Positions 8,330 through 16,478 of a DNA stretch of 64,000 nt are shown here, in pieces; position 1 is the first letter of the stretch, and every line of letters begins with the position of its first letter. The notes beneath the pieces are model-generated. The model worked only from the letters and a program-made list of their open reading frames with translations, did not search any database and was not told the DNA's origin. The stretch lies in assembly GCF_028736115.1 (NCBI RefSeq), contig NZ_CP117877.1:1240001-1304000 (forward strand). The letters run 5' to 3'. Source of the stretch: Mucilaginibacter sp. KACC 22063 (lineage in GTDB: Bacteria > Bacteroidota > Bacteroidia > Sphingobacteriales > Sphingobacteriaceae). Position numbers and translations under genes: made by a program.

Positions 8330-9501
8330 TATTCTCTCACTAACTGGCCAACACCAACCATCAGGCCTTTCAGATCTTCATCATTGATGTCGAGTTTCTT
8401 ATCGGCAAGGGTAAGGAATTTTGAATATGCTTCGGCCAGCTCTTCTTTATTAAGGCTGTAACCTAAACGTTCTAAGTGATATTTCAAAGCATGGCGGCCA
8501 CTGCGTGCTGTTAAAACAATACTTGCGCTTGGGAAACCAACGTCTTCAGGACGAATAATCTCGTAGTTTTCGCGGTTTTTCAGGAATCCATCCTGGTGAA
8601 TGCCAGAGCTGTGTGCAAATGCATTTGCGCCAACAATAGCCTTGTTAGGCTGTACCGGCATACGCATCTGCGTGCTTACCATACGGCTAAGCTCATAAAA
8701 CATCTTGGTATTGATGTTGGTATGCAAGCCAAGATCATAGTGCGTTTTCAGGATCATCACCACTTCTTCAATAGAAGTGTTGCCTGCACGTTCGCCAATA
8801 CCATTGATGGTGCCTTCTATCTGGCGTGCACCGTTTTGTAAACCGGCTACAGAATTAGCTGTAGCAAGGCCTAAATCGTTATGGCAGTGTACAGAGATAA
8901 TTGCGTTATCAATGTTTTTAACGTTCTCTTTTAAAAACTTGATCTTAGCACCGTATTGGTGAGGCAGGCAGTATCCGTTTGTATCCGGAATGTTTACGAC
9001 TGTAGCACCGGCAGCAATTACGGCTTCCACCATTTTTGCAAGGTACTCAATATCGGCACGGCCGGCATCTTCTGCGTAAAACTCAATATCCTCAACAAAC
9101 TTCTTGGCGTATTTAACCGCTGCAACAGCACGCTCTAAAATTTCTTCGCGGGTACTGTTGAATTTGGTTTTAATGTGCATGTCTGACGCGCCGATACCCG
9201 TATGGATACGCGGATGCTTTGCATATTTCAAAGCTTCGGCGGCGGCATCAATATCTTTCTGGTGCGCACGGGTTAATGCACAAATTGTAGGTTCTTTTAC
9301 AGCTTTGGCAATTTCAACAACACTTTGAAAATCGCCAGGGCTTGATGCCGGGAATCCAGCCTCGATAACGTCTATGCCCAGCAATTCCAGCTCGCGGGCA
9401 ATCTCTATCTTCTCTGGCGTAGTTAACTGGCAGCCTGGTACTTGTTCACCATCGCGCAGGGTGGTATCAAATACGTAAACGCGGTTGGGATCGTGTAGCA
9501 T
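8329..9501 (-). CDS. leuA: 2-isopropylmalate synthase, short form without regulatory domain
   Basis: A 390-residue DRE-TIM (HMGL-like) enzyme condensing acetyl-CoA with 2-oxoisovalerate, the first committed leucine step. The catalytic start D12-T-T-L-R-D-G-E-Q20 and the metal motif V-H-C-H-N-D-L-G are present, as is the accessory helical domain with [15 protein letters not shown]. Classical LeuA proteins are about 500 residues or more, with a C-terminal leucine-binding domain; this one stops where that domain would begin. The leu neighbours favour LeuA over a homocitrate- or citramalate-type synthase. Confidence 0.9.
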   Translation of the reverse strand: MLHDPNRVYVFDTTLRDGEQVPGCQLTTPEKIEIARELELLGIDVIEAGFPASSPGDFQSVVEIAKAVKEPTICALTRAHQKDIDAAAEALKYAKHPRIHTGIGASDMHIKTKFNSTREEILERAVAAVKYAKKFVEDIEFYAEDAGRADIEYLAKMVEAVIAAGATVVNIPDTNGYCLPHQYGAKIKFLKENVKNIDNAIISVHCHNDLGLATANSVAGLQNGARQIEGTINGIGERAGNTSIEEVVMILKTHYDLGLHTNINTKMFYELSRMVSTQMRMPVQPNKAIVGANAFAHSSGIHQDGFLKNRENYEIIRPEDVGFPSASIVLTARSGRHALKYHLERLGYSLNKEELAEAYSKFLTLADKKLDINDEDLKGLMVGVGQLVRE

Positions 9502-9514
9502 AGTTTTCTTTTTT

Positions 9515-9632
9515 TAGTATCGAGTATCAGGTAATGAGTAAATGGATTACTCGCTTACCGTTAGTTAGTTTTAATTTTATTGTGCAATGGTATCAAACAG
9601 TCTTGCTACTTGATACCAGATTCTTGTTACTC
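9515..9632. repeat. Inverted pair of 7-nt word arrays (methyltransferase-leuA spacer)
   Basis: Left arm from 9515 in strict 7-base steps: TAGTATC, GAGTATC, AGGTAAT, GAGTAAA. Right arm 9598-9632 read in 7-base steps: CAGTCTT, GCTACTT, GATACCA, GATTCTT, GTTACTC, which is the same word type on the other strand. The arms are about 55 bases apart. The upstream methyltransferase stop codon (9627-9629) lies inside the outermost right-arm word, so the array abuts the coding end. Confidence 0.7.
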
Positions 9633-10382
9633 ACGTACAGCTATAAATCTTAATCTCTTATAATCGGCATACCACTGGCCGTTTTCTTCGTAATCGGGAC
9701 GAAGGATTTCGGTTATTTCTGCCAGCATATGTTTTTTGTCGTTATCTGGGATGCCTTCAAAGTAAACCGAACCAAACATTTCAATCCATTTACTTACGCC
9801 CTGATCGCCATCCTGCAAAGGCGTTTTGCGATCAAAGTGAGAAGCAAATACTACCCGGAAACCATGGCTTTCTAACCGACTGGCATATTCGCCAAGTGAC
9901 GGAAAATACCACTGACTGATGGTAGCCCTTTCGTGGTAGCCATATTTCTCAAGTATTGCTTTTGTTGCTGCAATCAGTTTTTGTACGTTGCCTTTTCCAC
10001 CCATTTCAGCAACAAAGCGACCGCCGGTTTTAAGGCTGTTATAAACCGACTGCATCATGCCATCCTGGTTTTTTACCCAGTGCAAGGCAGCATTGCTGAA
10101 AACTGCATCAAAAGGTTCATCAAAATGGAAATCGCCCGCATCTGCAACCGCAAACTTAATTTCAGGGAATAGCTTCTGCGCCTGTGCAATCATTTCAGGC
10201 GAATAATCTGTGCCGATTACATCAGCACCCTGATTTTTAATTTGCTGAGTAAGGTAGCCGGTACCGCAACCCACATCGTGAATGCGTTCGCCGGGTTTTA
10301 CATCAAGCAATTCAACTACGTTTTCGCCAAATTGATAAACGAAAGCGTGTTTTTGGTCGTACAGATCAGCGTTCCAGTTCAT
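9627..10382 (-). CDS. Class I SAM-dependent methyltransferase inserted between leuB and leuA
   Basis: A 251-residue Rossmann-fold methyltransferase. Motif I is D-V-G-C-G-T-G-Y-L, followed by I-G-T-D-Y-S-P-E-M (acidic ribose-binding position) and F-D-A-V-F-S-N-A-A-L-H-W-V, the pattern of the Methyltransf_11/25 and trans-aconitate methyltransferase-like groups. The acceptor is unknown. It lies inside the leucine operon on the same strand but has no known role in the pathway, and both flanking spacers are short-word repeat arrays, so later insertion is plausible. Confidence 0.82.
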   Translation of the reverse strand: MNWNADLYDQKHAFVYQFGENVVELLDVKPGERIHDVGCGTGYLTQQIKNQGADVIGTDYSPEMIAQAQKLFPEIKFAVADAGDFHFDEPFDAVFSNAALHWVKNQDGMMQSVYNSLKTGGRFVAEMGGKGNVQKLIAATKAILEKYGYHERATISQWYFPSLGEYASRLESHGFRVVFASHFDRKTPLQDGDQGVSKWIEMFGSVYFEGIPDNDKKHMLAEITEILRPDYEENGQWYADYKRLRFIAVRE

Positions 10383-10386
10383 ATAA

Positions 10387-10449
10387 TCAGTTTTCTGTTG
10401 TCAGTTGCCTGTTTCCAGACTTTAAACTTTCAACTTTATACATTCGACT
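10387..10449. repeat. 7-nt word array (leuB-methyltransferase spacer)
   Basis: Nine consecutive 7-base words fill the spacer: TCAGTTT, TCTGTTG, TCAGTTG, CCTGTTT, CCAGACT, TTAAACT, TTCAACT, TTATACA, TTCGACT. The first half carries AGTTG-type words and the second half CAACT-type words, so the array partly mirrors itself. Confidence 0.75.
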
Positions 10450-10456
10450 CTTTTTA

Positions 10457-11527
10457 CTATAAGTATTCCAGCACTTTTTGCCCCATGGCTTTGGTGCCTA
10501 ATATTTTTGTTTTGTCGGTATTTGCATCGGCAATATCGCCTGTGCGGTAACCTTCTTTCAAAGCTTTATCAATAGCATCAGTTATTTTCTTGGCTTCTTC
10601 TTTTAAGCCAAAGCTTATTTCCAGCATAAGTGCAACTGACAGTATAGATGCAAGCGGGTTAGCTTTATCCTGACCGGCAATATCATGCGCCGAACCATGA
10701 ATAGGCTCGAAGAAACCGGTGCCGTCACCTACAGAAGCAGATGCCAGCATACCCATTGAACCTGCAATCTGCGATGCCTCATCGGTAAGGATGTCGCCAA
10801 ACAGGTTGGCCGTAAGCACCACATCAAACTTTTTAGGATTTTTAACCAGCTGCATGGCCGCATTGTCAATAAACATATGTTCGGTCTCTACATCCGGGTA
10901 TTGCTTAGCCAGTTCCTGCACTACTTCGCGCCACAGGCGTGAAGCTTCAAGTACGTTGGCTTTATCTACAGAGCACAAGCGTTTGTTACGTGCGCGGGCA
11001 GCTTCAAAAGCTTTCGTAGCGATGCGCTCCACTTCGTAACGGTGATAGATCATCAGATCCGAAGCCGTGTTTCTGTCTTCGCTGCGTTTTTTCTCACCGA
11101 AATAAACATCGCCGGTTAATTCTCGGAAGAAAAGGATATCCGTACCACGCAATACTTCAGGCTTTAAGCTCGATGCATCAAGCAGTTCATCAAAAAGCAT
11201 AATAGGGCGCAGGTTGGCATATAAGCCAAGTTCCTTACGGATCTTTAGTAACCCTTGCTCCGGACGAACTTTTGCAGAAGGATCATTATCATATTTGATA
11301 TGGCCAATAGCACCAAATAATATGGCATCGCTGGCTTTTGCTTTTTCAAGTGTTTCGTCGGGCAGCGGATTACCTGTAGCTTCAATTGCCGCGTGGCCCA
11401 TCAGTGCTTCATCGAACGTAAATTCGTGACCGTATTGTTCAGCAATTTTCTCTAAAACAGCTTTGCCCCAGGTTGTCACCTCGGGCCCAATACCATCACC
11501 TGGAATTACTAAAATGTGTTTTTTCAT
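10457..11527 (-). CDS. leuB: 3-isopropylmalate dehydrogenase
   Basis: A 356-residue NAD-dependent decarboxylating dehydrogenase making 2-oxoisocaproate, the precursor of leucine. It has the N-terminal H-I-L-V-I-P-G-D-G-I-G-P-E-V, the substrate-binding region around L-R-P-I-M-L-F and the C-terminal G-D-G-T-G-F-F-E-P-I-H-G-S-A-H-D-I-A-G signature. ATG 11527 is chosen; the frame stays open to 11581, but those 18 residues come from the heptamer repeat spacer and precede the conserved start. In the leucine part of the operon. Confidence 0.95.
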   Translation of the reverse strand: MKKHILVIPGDGIGPEVTTWGKAVLEKIAEQYGHEFTFDEALMGHAAIEATGNPLPDETLEKAKASDAILFGAIGHIKYDNDPSAKVRPEQGLLKIRKELGLYANLRPIMLFDELLDASSLKPEVLRGTDILFFRELTGDVYFGEKKRSEDRNTASDLMIYHRYEVERIATKAFEAARARNKRLCSVDKANVLEASRLWREVVQELAKQYPDVETEHMFIDNAAMQLVKNPKKFDVVLTANLFGDILTDEASQIAGSMGMLASASVGDGTGFFEPIHGSAHDIAGQDKANPLASILSVALMLEISFGLKEEAKKITDAIDKALKEGYRTGDIADANTDKTKILGTKAMGQKVLEYL

Positions 11528-11530
11528 ATT

Positions 11531-11593
11531 AAAGTTGTCTGCTGTCTGTTGCGTGTTGTCAGTTAAACAGGTCGCTGACATAGCAACATAAAC
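11531..11593. repeat. 7-nt word array with mirrored halves (methyltransferase-leuB spacer)
   Basis: In 7-base steps: AAAGTTG, TCTGCTG, TCTGTTG, CGTGTTG, TCAGTTA, AACAGGT, CGCTGAC, ATAGCAA, CATAAAC. The first five are CTGTTG-type words; the last four read on the other strand give GTTTATG, TTGCTAT, GTCAGCG, ACCTGTT, the same type. The word resembles that of the neighbouring 10387-10449 array. The array fills the spacer from 4 bases before the leuB start to the next gene's stop. Confidence 0.75.
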
Positions 11594-11595
11594 AG

Positions 11596-12381
11596 TTAAT
11601 TTTTCCCTCTTATTTCATTAAGTTTCATCACCATTCGCTTGGCATCGGTAGCAACCCAGTGGTTATATTCTTTAATGGCTTGCAGCCTGTCTGCTTCGCT
11701 GATGTATCCTTCTTCCACAATCTGGTCCATAGCGGCTACTTTACTCCAGATACTGATCTTATGCTCAAAATCAGGCTGCCCTTTTTCATATACTTCATCG
11801 GCATTCAGCACTTCGATGTTTTGGAAACCCAGCATTTTTAAAAAGTCTGCGGCCTCTTCAGCAATTTCATTGCTCATGCCTGCATCAGATCGCCATCTTA
11901 AAAAAGAAGCATAGAACCTTCGCATCATAAGCGGTGGTTCCGGAAGCCATTCCAATGCAGTGTGGTCATAATCTAAAACAGATAACCAGCCCCCCGGCTT
12001 TAGCATATTTTTCATTTTGGCTATAGCTTCCTGCGGATTGCTTAGCCATTGAATGGTACGTGCCGAAACGATCAGATCAAACTTCACCTCTGTTTCAAAA
12101 TCAAACAGATCGGTATTGATCAGTTCCAGATTTTCGATATCCCTATAAGTTTCTTTACCACTTTCAATAAAGTGCCCGGTATTATCAATGCCGGTAACGT
12201 GTCCTTTCGACCCAACTACATTTGCAATATCTTTTGAGATAGCGCCTGTTCCACAACCTACATCCAAGACTTTAAGTCCAGGTTTTAACAAAGACAAAAG
12301 CGTTGCGTAATCTCTTTTCAGACTACGTTCATCAAACAATTTACTTGTTGATGGGTCGCGTTTAATTTCTTTGTTTATCAT
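11596..12381 (-). CDS. Second class I SAM-dependent methyltransferase in the leu operon
   Basis: A 261-residue methyltransferase with motif I L-D-V-G-C-G-T-G-A-I-S, then V-T-G-I-D-N-T-G-H-F and F-D-L-I-V-S-A-R-T-I-Q-W-L. It is clearly of the Methyltransf_11/25/31 type but too different from the 9627-10382 protein to be a recent duplicate. The substrate is unknown. It sits between leuD and leuB, with a heptamer array behind it and a more decayed word-like spacer in front (12382-12442). Confidence 0.82.
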   Translation of the reverse strand: MINKEIKRDPSTSKLFDERSLKRDYATLLSLLKPGLKVLDVGCGTGAISKDIANVVGSKGHVTGIDNTGHFIESGKETYRDIENLELINTDLFDFETEVKFDLIVSARTIQWLSNPQEAIAKMKNMLKPGGWLSVLDYDHTALEWLPEPPLMMRRFYASFLRWRSDAGMSNEIAEEAADFLKMLGFQNIEVLNADEVYEKGQPDFEHKISIWSKVAAMDQIVEEGYISEADRLQAIKEYNHWVATDAKRMVMKLNEIRGKN

Positions 12382-12442
12382 TGTACGTCATTGTTTGTAT
12401 CCAGTTATTACGTAACACGGAAACTGAATACCTGTAACTGCT

Positions 12443-13033
12443 TTATCTCTTACTTTCAAATTCTTCTACCAGTTCCTTATTGCTCAGGATATAGTCGATA
12501 TCATCATAACCGTTAATAAGGCAAGCCTTTTTGTAAGGATTGATTTCAAAACTTTCCTGTTCGCCTGTTGCGGCTATCTTGATAAACTGGTTTTCCAGGT
12601 CGATTTCAATCTTAGCCTGATGGTCTGCATAAATGGCATCAAATATTTTAGCTAAGAACTCGTCGCTTACCTGTACAGGCAAAAGGCCATTGTTTAGCGC
12701 ATTGCCTTTAAAAATATCTGCAAAAAAACTGCTTACTACAGCATCAAACCCATAATCGGATATGGCCCAGGCTGCATGCTCGCGACTGCTTCCACAACCG
12801 AAGTTTTTACCAGCAACCAGAATCTTGCCTTCGTAAGTAGGGTGATTAAGTACGAAATCTTCTTTCGGATTATCGTTCTCATCAAAGCGCCAGTCGCGGA
12901 ACAGGTTATTGCCAAAACCTTCGCGGGTAGTGGCCTTTAAAAACCTTGCCGGGATGATCTGGTCTGTATCTATATTTTCAATCGGCAATGGTACCGCCGG
13001 TGATTGAATGTGTTTAAAAATTTTTGTCGCCAT
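12443..13033 (-). CDS. leuD: 3-isopropylmalate dehydratase small subunit
   Basis: A 196-residue aconitase-superfamily swivel-domain protein that pairs with LeuC to isomerise 2- to 3-isopropylmalate. The conserved [12 protein letters not shown] near the N-terminus and the substrate loop [11 protein letters not shown] are intact. Its ATG (13031-13033) directly follows the end of the 9-nt word array flanking the GxxExxY gene, which has come between the usually adjacent leuC and leuD. Confidence 0.95.
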   Translation of the reverse strand: MATKIFKHIQSPAVPLPIENIDTDQIIPARFLKATTREGFGNNLFRDWRFDENDNPKEDFVLNHPTYEGKILVAGKNFGCGSSREHAAWAISDYGFDAVVSSFFADIFKGNALNNGLLPVQVSDEFLAKIFDAIYADHQAKIEIDLENQFIKIAATGEQESFEINPYKKACLINGYDDIDYILSNKELVEEFESKR

Positions 13034-13075
13034 CTGAATCAGAATTTACTGAATTTGAGAATTAACAAGATTCGA
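13033..13075. repeat. 9-nt word array, leuD-side arm flanking the GxxExxY gene
   Basis: In 9-base steps from 13039: TCAGAATTT-type words (CAGAATTTA, CTGAATTTG, AGAATTAAC, AAGATTCGA). The outer edge TCTGAATCAGAATT matches, in inverted orientation, TCTGAGATCAGAATT at the other side of the cassette. The array abuts the leuD start codon and also encodes the last residues of the GxxExxY protein. Confidence 0.72.
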
Positions 13076-13453
13076 TTTGTCTTGCATTCTCGGATTGAAT
13101 ATTAATTTGTATTGCAGGCTTTGACTGCCAAAGTTTATTAATAGTCCAAGCGGAAAGTTGTAAGCCACAGTATAATTTTTAGCTTGAGCTAAATGCACAT
13201 CTTCTAAATTTATTAGAGCTTTCAACTCAAGTACTAATTTTTCCTCTACTATAAAATCGGCTCGCCTGCTTCCAACCTCAATGTCCTTGTAAAATATAGG
13301 ATGTTCCTTTTCGCGAATAAAATTTACACCTGCCTCTGCAAGTTCGATAGCTAAACAACGTTGATAGATTACTTCCTGAAAGCCATTACCAAGTGTATTA
13401 TGCACTTTCATGGCACATCCTATAATCTTATATGTTAGCTCATCTTTCTGCAT
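13046..13453 (-). CDS. GxxExxY family protein (PD-(D/E)XK nuclease-like fold)
   Basis: A 135-residue member of the GxxExxY family, named for the motif seen here as G-N-G-F-Q-E-V-I-Y near residues 22-30. Later, R-R-A-D-F-I-V and L-V-L-E-L-K-A give the D...E-x-K layout of PD-(D/E)XK nuclease-like folds. The biochemical function is not established. It sits between leuC and leuD, with inverted 9-nt word arrays on both sides touching the leuC stop and the leuD start; the C-terminal residues from about M-Q-D-K on are themselves encoded by array sequence. It looks like a small mobile cassette. Confidence 0.85.
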   Translation of the reverse strand: MQKDELTYKIIGCAMKVHNTLGNGFQEVIYQRCLAIELAEAGVNFIREKEHPIFYKDIEVGSRRADFIVEEKLVLELKALINLEDVHLAQAKNYTVAYNFPLGLLINFGSQSLQYKLIFNPRMQDKSNLVNSQIQ

Positions 13454-13454
13454 T

Positions 13455-13495
13455 GCATTCTGTAGGTTCTAAAATTTTGTTAATTCTGATCTCAG
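13455..13495. repeat. 9-nt word array, leuC-side arm flanking the GxxExxY gene
   Basis: In 9-base steps: GCATTCTGT, AGGTTCTAA, AATTTTGTT, AATTCTGAT, then CTCAGA. These are the same words as the leuD-side arm on the opposite strand (AATTCTGAT versus CAGAATTTA). The leuC stop codon (13492-13494) lies in the outer edge, so the cassette begins exactly at the end of leuC. Confidence 0.72.
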
Positions 13496-14907
13496 ACCAA
13501 CTCCGCTTCAGCCAGCAACTCCCTTACATCTACAATTTTTCCTGCTACCGCTGCTGCTGCTGCGGTAAGCGGACTTGCCAGAATAGTACGCGAATTAGGT
13601 CCCTGACGGCCTTCAAAGTTTCTGTTTGAGGTTGATACACAGTACTTACCTGCGGGGATCTTGTCCTCATTCATACCTAAGCAGGCGCTGCAACCCGGTT
13701 CGCGTAGCGGGAACCCTGCTGCTTCAAAAACTTTATCCAGTCCTTCGGCAATGGCTTGTTCCTGCACTTGTTTTGAACCCGGAACTAACCATACAGTAAC
13801 GTTGTCTGCCTTATGCTTGCCTTTCAGAAAAGCAGCAACTTCTCGCAAATCCTCAATTCGGGAGTTAGTACAGCTACCGATGAAAACGTAATCTATCGGT
13901 TTGCCAATTAATGATTCATCATCATGCAAGCCCATATAATTTAGTGCCTTTGTATATGATGCCTGCTCAGTCGGGTCAACGTCAACAGTATTTGGCACAT
14001 GCTGCGTTACACCAATGCCCATACCCGGATTTGTACCGTAAGTGATCATTGGTTCGATATCTTCGGCATTAAAACTTAGTACATGGTCAAACTGCGCATC
14101 TTCATCAGAATACAAAGTCTGCCAGTATGCTACTGCTTTATCCCATTCTTCACCTTTAGGCGCAAACTCGCGGCCTTTAACATAATTGATGGTGGTTTCG
14201 TCCGGAGCAATTAAGCCGCAACGTGCCCCCATCTCTATACTCATGTTACAGATGGTCATGCGACCTTCCATGCTTAATGAGCGGATGGTATCGCCTGCAT
14301 ACTCAACTGCATAACCGGTACCACCAGCAGCCGAGATCTGCGAAATGATGTAAAGGATAATATCTTTAGCGCCAACGCCTTTTTGAAGCTTACCATTTAC
14401 TTCAATCTTCATGCGTTTTGGGCGCGATTGCAGTAAACACTGTGTGGCCATCACCTGCTCAACCTGCGAAGTACCGATACCGAATGCAATAGCACCGAAT
14501 GCACCGTGGGTTGAAGTGTGGCTATCGCCGCAAACATAAGTACAGCCCGGGCGCGTAATGCCTAACTCGGGGCCGATAACGTGGACAATACCCTGATAAG
14601 GGTGACCTAATCCGTATAACTCGATGCCAAACTCTTTGCAGTTTTTGGTAAGCATATCTACCTGGTAACGCGAAAGCTCTTCCTTAATAGGTAAGTGCTG
14701 GTCCCAGGTAGGCACGTTATGGTCTGCAGTGGCAACTGTTTGTTTTGGCCTGAAAACAGGTAAACCACGTTGGCGCAAGCCATCAAATGCCTGCGGGCTG
14801 GTTACCTCATGAATAAAATGGGTATCGATGTATAAAATATCCGGAAACCCTTCCTTGCTGCTCACTACGTGAGCATCCCAAATCTTATCGAATAGTGTCT
14901 GTCCCAT
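13492..14907 (-). CDS. leuC: 3-isopropylmalate dehydratase large subunit
   Basis: A 471-residue aconitase-family [4Fe-4S] protein, partner of LeuD. Cluster cysteines are visible in F-I-G-S-C-T-N-S-R and C-S-A-C-L-G, with the early H-E-V-T-S-P-Q-A-F and [12 protein letters not shown] motifs; length matches the family. The AGGAGAGG element 4-11 bases before its ATG, a good ribosome binding site, is part of the palindromic repeats in its upstream spacer. Downstream it abuts the GxxExxY cassette. Confidence 0.96.
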   Translation of the reverse strand: MGQTLFDKIWDAHVVSSKEGFPDILYIDTHFIHEVTSPQAFDGLRQRGLPVFRPKQTVATADHNVPTWDQHLPIKEELSRYQVDMLTKNCKEFGIELYGLGHPYQGIVHVIGPELGITRPGCTYVCGDSHTSTHGAFGAIAFGIGTSQVEQVMATQCLLQSRPKRMKIEVNGKLQKGVGAKDIILYIISQISAAGGTGYAVEYAGDTIRSLSMEGRMTICNMSIEMGARCGLIAPDETTINYVKGREFAPKGEEWDKAVAYWQTLYSDEDAQFDHVLSFNAEDIEPMITYGTNPGMGIGVTQHVPNTVDVDPTEQASYTKALNYMGLHDDESLIGKPIDYVFIGSCTNSRIEDLREVAAFLKGKHKADNVTVWLVPGSKQVQEQAIAEGLDKVFEAAGFPLREPGCSACLGMNEDKIPAGKYCVSTSNRNFEGRQGPNSRTILASPLTAAAAAVAGKIVDVRELLAEAELV

Positions 14908-14911
14908 AACC

Positions 14912-15012
14912 TCTCCTAAATCCTCTCCTATAGGAGAGGATTTTTTAATAAATATTATTTTTCCTCAAGTTTTAAAAACTCCCTCTCCTGCAGGAGAGGG
15001 AAGGGGTGAGGT
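14912..15012. repeat. Two perfect 20-bp GGAGAGG palindromes (ilvC-leuC spacer)
   Basis: Perfect 20-bp palindromes lie at 14921-14940 (TCCTCTCCTATAGGAGAGGA) and 14981-15000 (CCCTCTCCTGCAGGAGAGGG), followed by AAGGGGTGAGGT. Related copies occur at 17080-17113 (decayed), 30351-30387, 43619-43641 and, inside murD, 43694-43720. In the operon transcript each would fold into a strong hairpin; the first is followed on the minus strand by the ribosome-site-like AGGAGAGG of leuC. Confidence 0.85.
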
Positions 15013-15016
15013 AATA

Positions 15017-16081
15017 TTAGCTAATGCTTTCTACTGCCTGGTTCTCAGGACGAAGGCTACGTACAGTTTTACCTGCTTGCCATAATTCGCTTTCGCGAAG
15101 TTCTTTTAGTTCGGCATTTAGTTTTTCGCGGTAATCTGGCTGGCTGTTTGAATCGATTGAACGTTGAGATTCTTTGCCGGTAGCCACGCTTTCGTAAAGT
15201 TCTTCAAACACAGGTTTAGTAGCATCACGGAATTTTTTCCACCAGTCTAAGGCACCGCGTTGTGCTGTGGTAGAGCAGTTTGCATACATCCAGTCCATAC
15301 CGTTTTCTGCAACTAATGGCATTAATGATTGAGTAAGCTCTTCAACTGTTTCGTTAAATGCTTCTGATGGCGTGTGGCCTTTGCTGCGTAACACTTCGTA
15401 TTGTGCAGCGAAGATACCCTGGATACAACCCATTAAAGTACCGCGCTCGCCGGTTAAGTCGCTATATACTTCTTTTTTGAAATCAGTTTCGAACAGGTAA
15501 CCACTACCTACTGCAATACCTAATGCAATAACACGTTCCCATGCTTTGCCTGTAGCATCCTGGAAGATGGCGAAGCTTGAGTTTAAGCCACGGCCTTGTA
15601 AAAACATACGGCGTAATGAAGTACCTGAACCTTTTGGAGCAACTAAAAATACGTCAACATCAGCTGGGGGAACGATGCCGGTTTGCTCGTTAAAAGTGAT
15701 ACCAAAGCCGTGAGAGAAGTATAATGCTTTGCCCGGAGTTAAGTGTTTCTTTACCGTAGGCCACAATTCAATTTGTGCGGCATCGCTTAACAGGTAGCAA
15801 ATGATTGTTCCTTTTTCAAGGGCTTCTTCAATTTCAAAAAGGGTTTCACCAGGTACAAAGCCATCACTAACAGCTTTATCCCATGTTTTTGAATTTTTAC
15901 GCTGACCAACGATAACGTTAATGCCATTGTCTTTTTGGTTAAGCGCCTGACCCGGACCCTGAACGCCATAGCCGATAACAGCTACGGTTTCGTTACGCAA
16001 AACTTCCTGCGCTTTTGATAGTGGAAATTCGTCGCGGGTTACTACGTTCTCTACAGTGCCGCCAAAATTTAATTGTGCCAT
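15017..16081 (-). CDS. ilvC: Ketol-acid reductoisomerase
   Basis: A 354-residue acetohydroxy-acid isomeroreductase acting in valine, leucine and isoleucine synthesis. The Rossmann motif V-I-G-Y-G-V-Q-G-P-G-Q lies near residues 35-45, with a cofactor loop G-Q-R-K-N-S-K-T-W whose Arg/Ser suggest NADPH use. The Mg-binding acidic helices (E-V-Y-S-D-L-T-G-E-R-G, E-E-L-Y-E-S) follow. It sits between the VOC gene and the palindrome spacer before leuC, joining the ilv and leu parts. Confidence 0.95.
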   Translation of the reverse strand: MAQLNFGGTVENVVTRDEFPLSKAQEVLRNETVAVIGYGVQGPGQALNQKDNGINVIVGQRKNSKTWDKAVSDGFVPGETLFEIEEALEKGTIICYLLSDAAQIELWPTVKKHLTPGKALYFSHGFGITFNEQTGIVPPADVDVFLVAPKGSGTSLRRMFLQGRGLNSSFAIFQDATGKAWERVIALGIAVGSGYLFETDFKKEVYSDLTGERGTLMGCIQGIFAAQYEVLRSKGHTPSEAFNETVEELTQSLMPLVAENGMDWMYANCSTTAQRGALDWWKKFRDATKPVFEELYESVATGKESQRSIDSNSQPDYREKLNAELKELRESELWQAGKTVRSLRPENQAVESIS

Positions 16082-16102
16082 TTTTATTGGATTTTGTATG
16101 TT

Positions 16103-16477
16103 TTACTTGTTAGTTTTCTTGTATTCGTCAAATATTAACTGGTTGCCAAACGGATCATGAAGCGTTACCGACCATGTGTCATAAAATGTTTCTTCCAATC
16201 CCGGCCTGCCATATTTGTAATTCTTGTCAATCAGCATCTGATGAAACTCTTTAACACCGGTGCAGGTAACATGTAAATGAGTTCCTGGAGTGCCATCGCC
16301 ATGATGCTCGCTTAAGTGCAGCCTTGTGCCATAGCCGGATACCTGTACATATAATGGTGCATTCTCATCAAACCGGTGTTCCCAGTCTATCTTAAATCCA
16401 AGCCAATCGATATAAAATTCTTTGGCTTTGGCGTAGTCAAACATTCTGAGGATAGGTGTGATGCTTTGCACTTCCAT
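16103..16477 (-). CDS. VOC/glyoxalase-superfamily protein inside the ilv operon
   Basis: A 124-residue vicinal-oxygen-chelate protein of the bleomycin-resistance/glyoxalase type, with paired beta-alpha-beta-beta-beta units; typical elements are A-K-E-F-Y-I-D-W-L-G-F-K, L-H-L-S-E-H-H-G and the final H-D-P-F-G-N-Q-L-I-F-D-E. It could be a lyase, a dioxygenase-like enzyme or a binding protein. It starts 1 base after ilvN and ends 21 bases before ilvC, so it is co-transcribed, although no branched-chain role is known. Confidence 0.85.
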   Translation of the reverse strand: MEVQSITPILRMFDYAKAKEFYIDWLGFKIDWEHRFDENAPLYVQVSGYGTRLHLSEHHGDGTPGTHLHVTCTGVKEFHQMLIDKNYKYGRPGLEETFYDTWSVTLHDPFGNQLIFDEYKKTNK

Positions 16478-16478
16478 A

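Noticed and set aside
11528..11581. 18-residue N-terminal extension of LeuB
   Set aside because: Encoded by the heptamer array; conserved LeuB sequence starts right after ATG 11527.
12382..12442. Another heptamer array (second methyltransferase-leuD spacer)
   Set aside because: Some CAGTTA/TAACTG words appear, but the register is too broken to call with confidence.
13046..13453. GxxExxY protein as a restriction enzyme or toxin
   Set aside because: No methyltransferase or antitoxin partner is adjacent; the nuclease-like layout alone does not support it.
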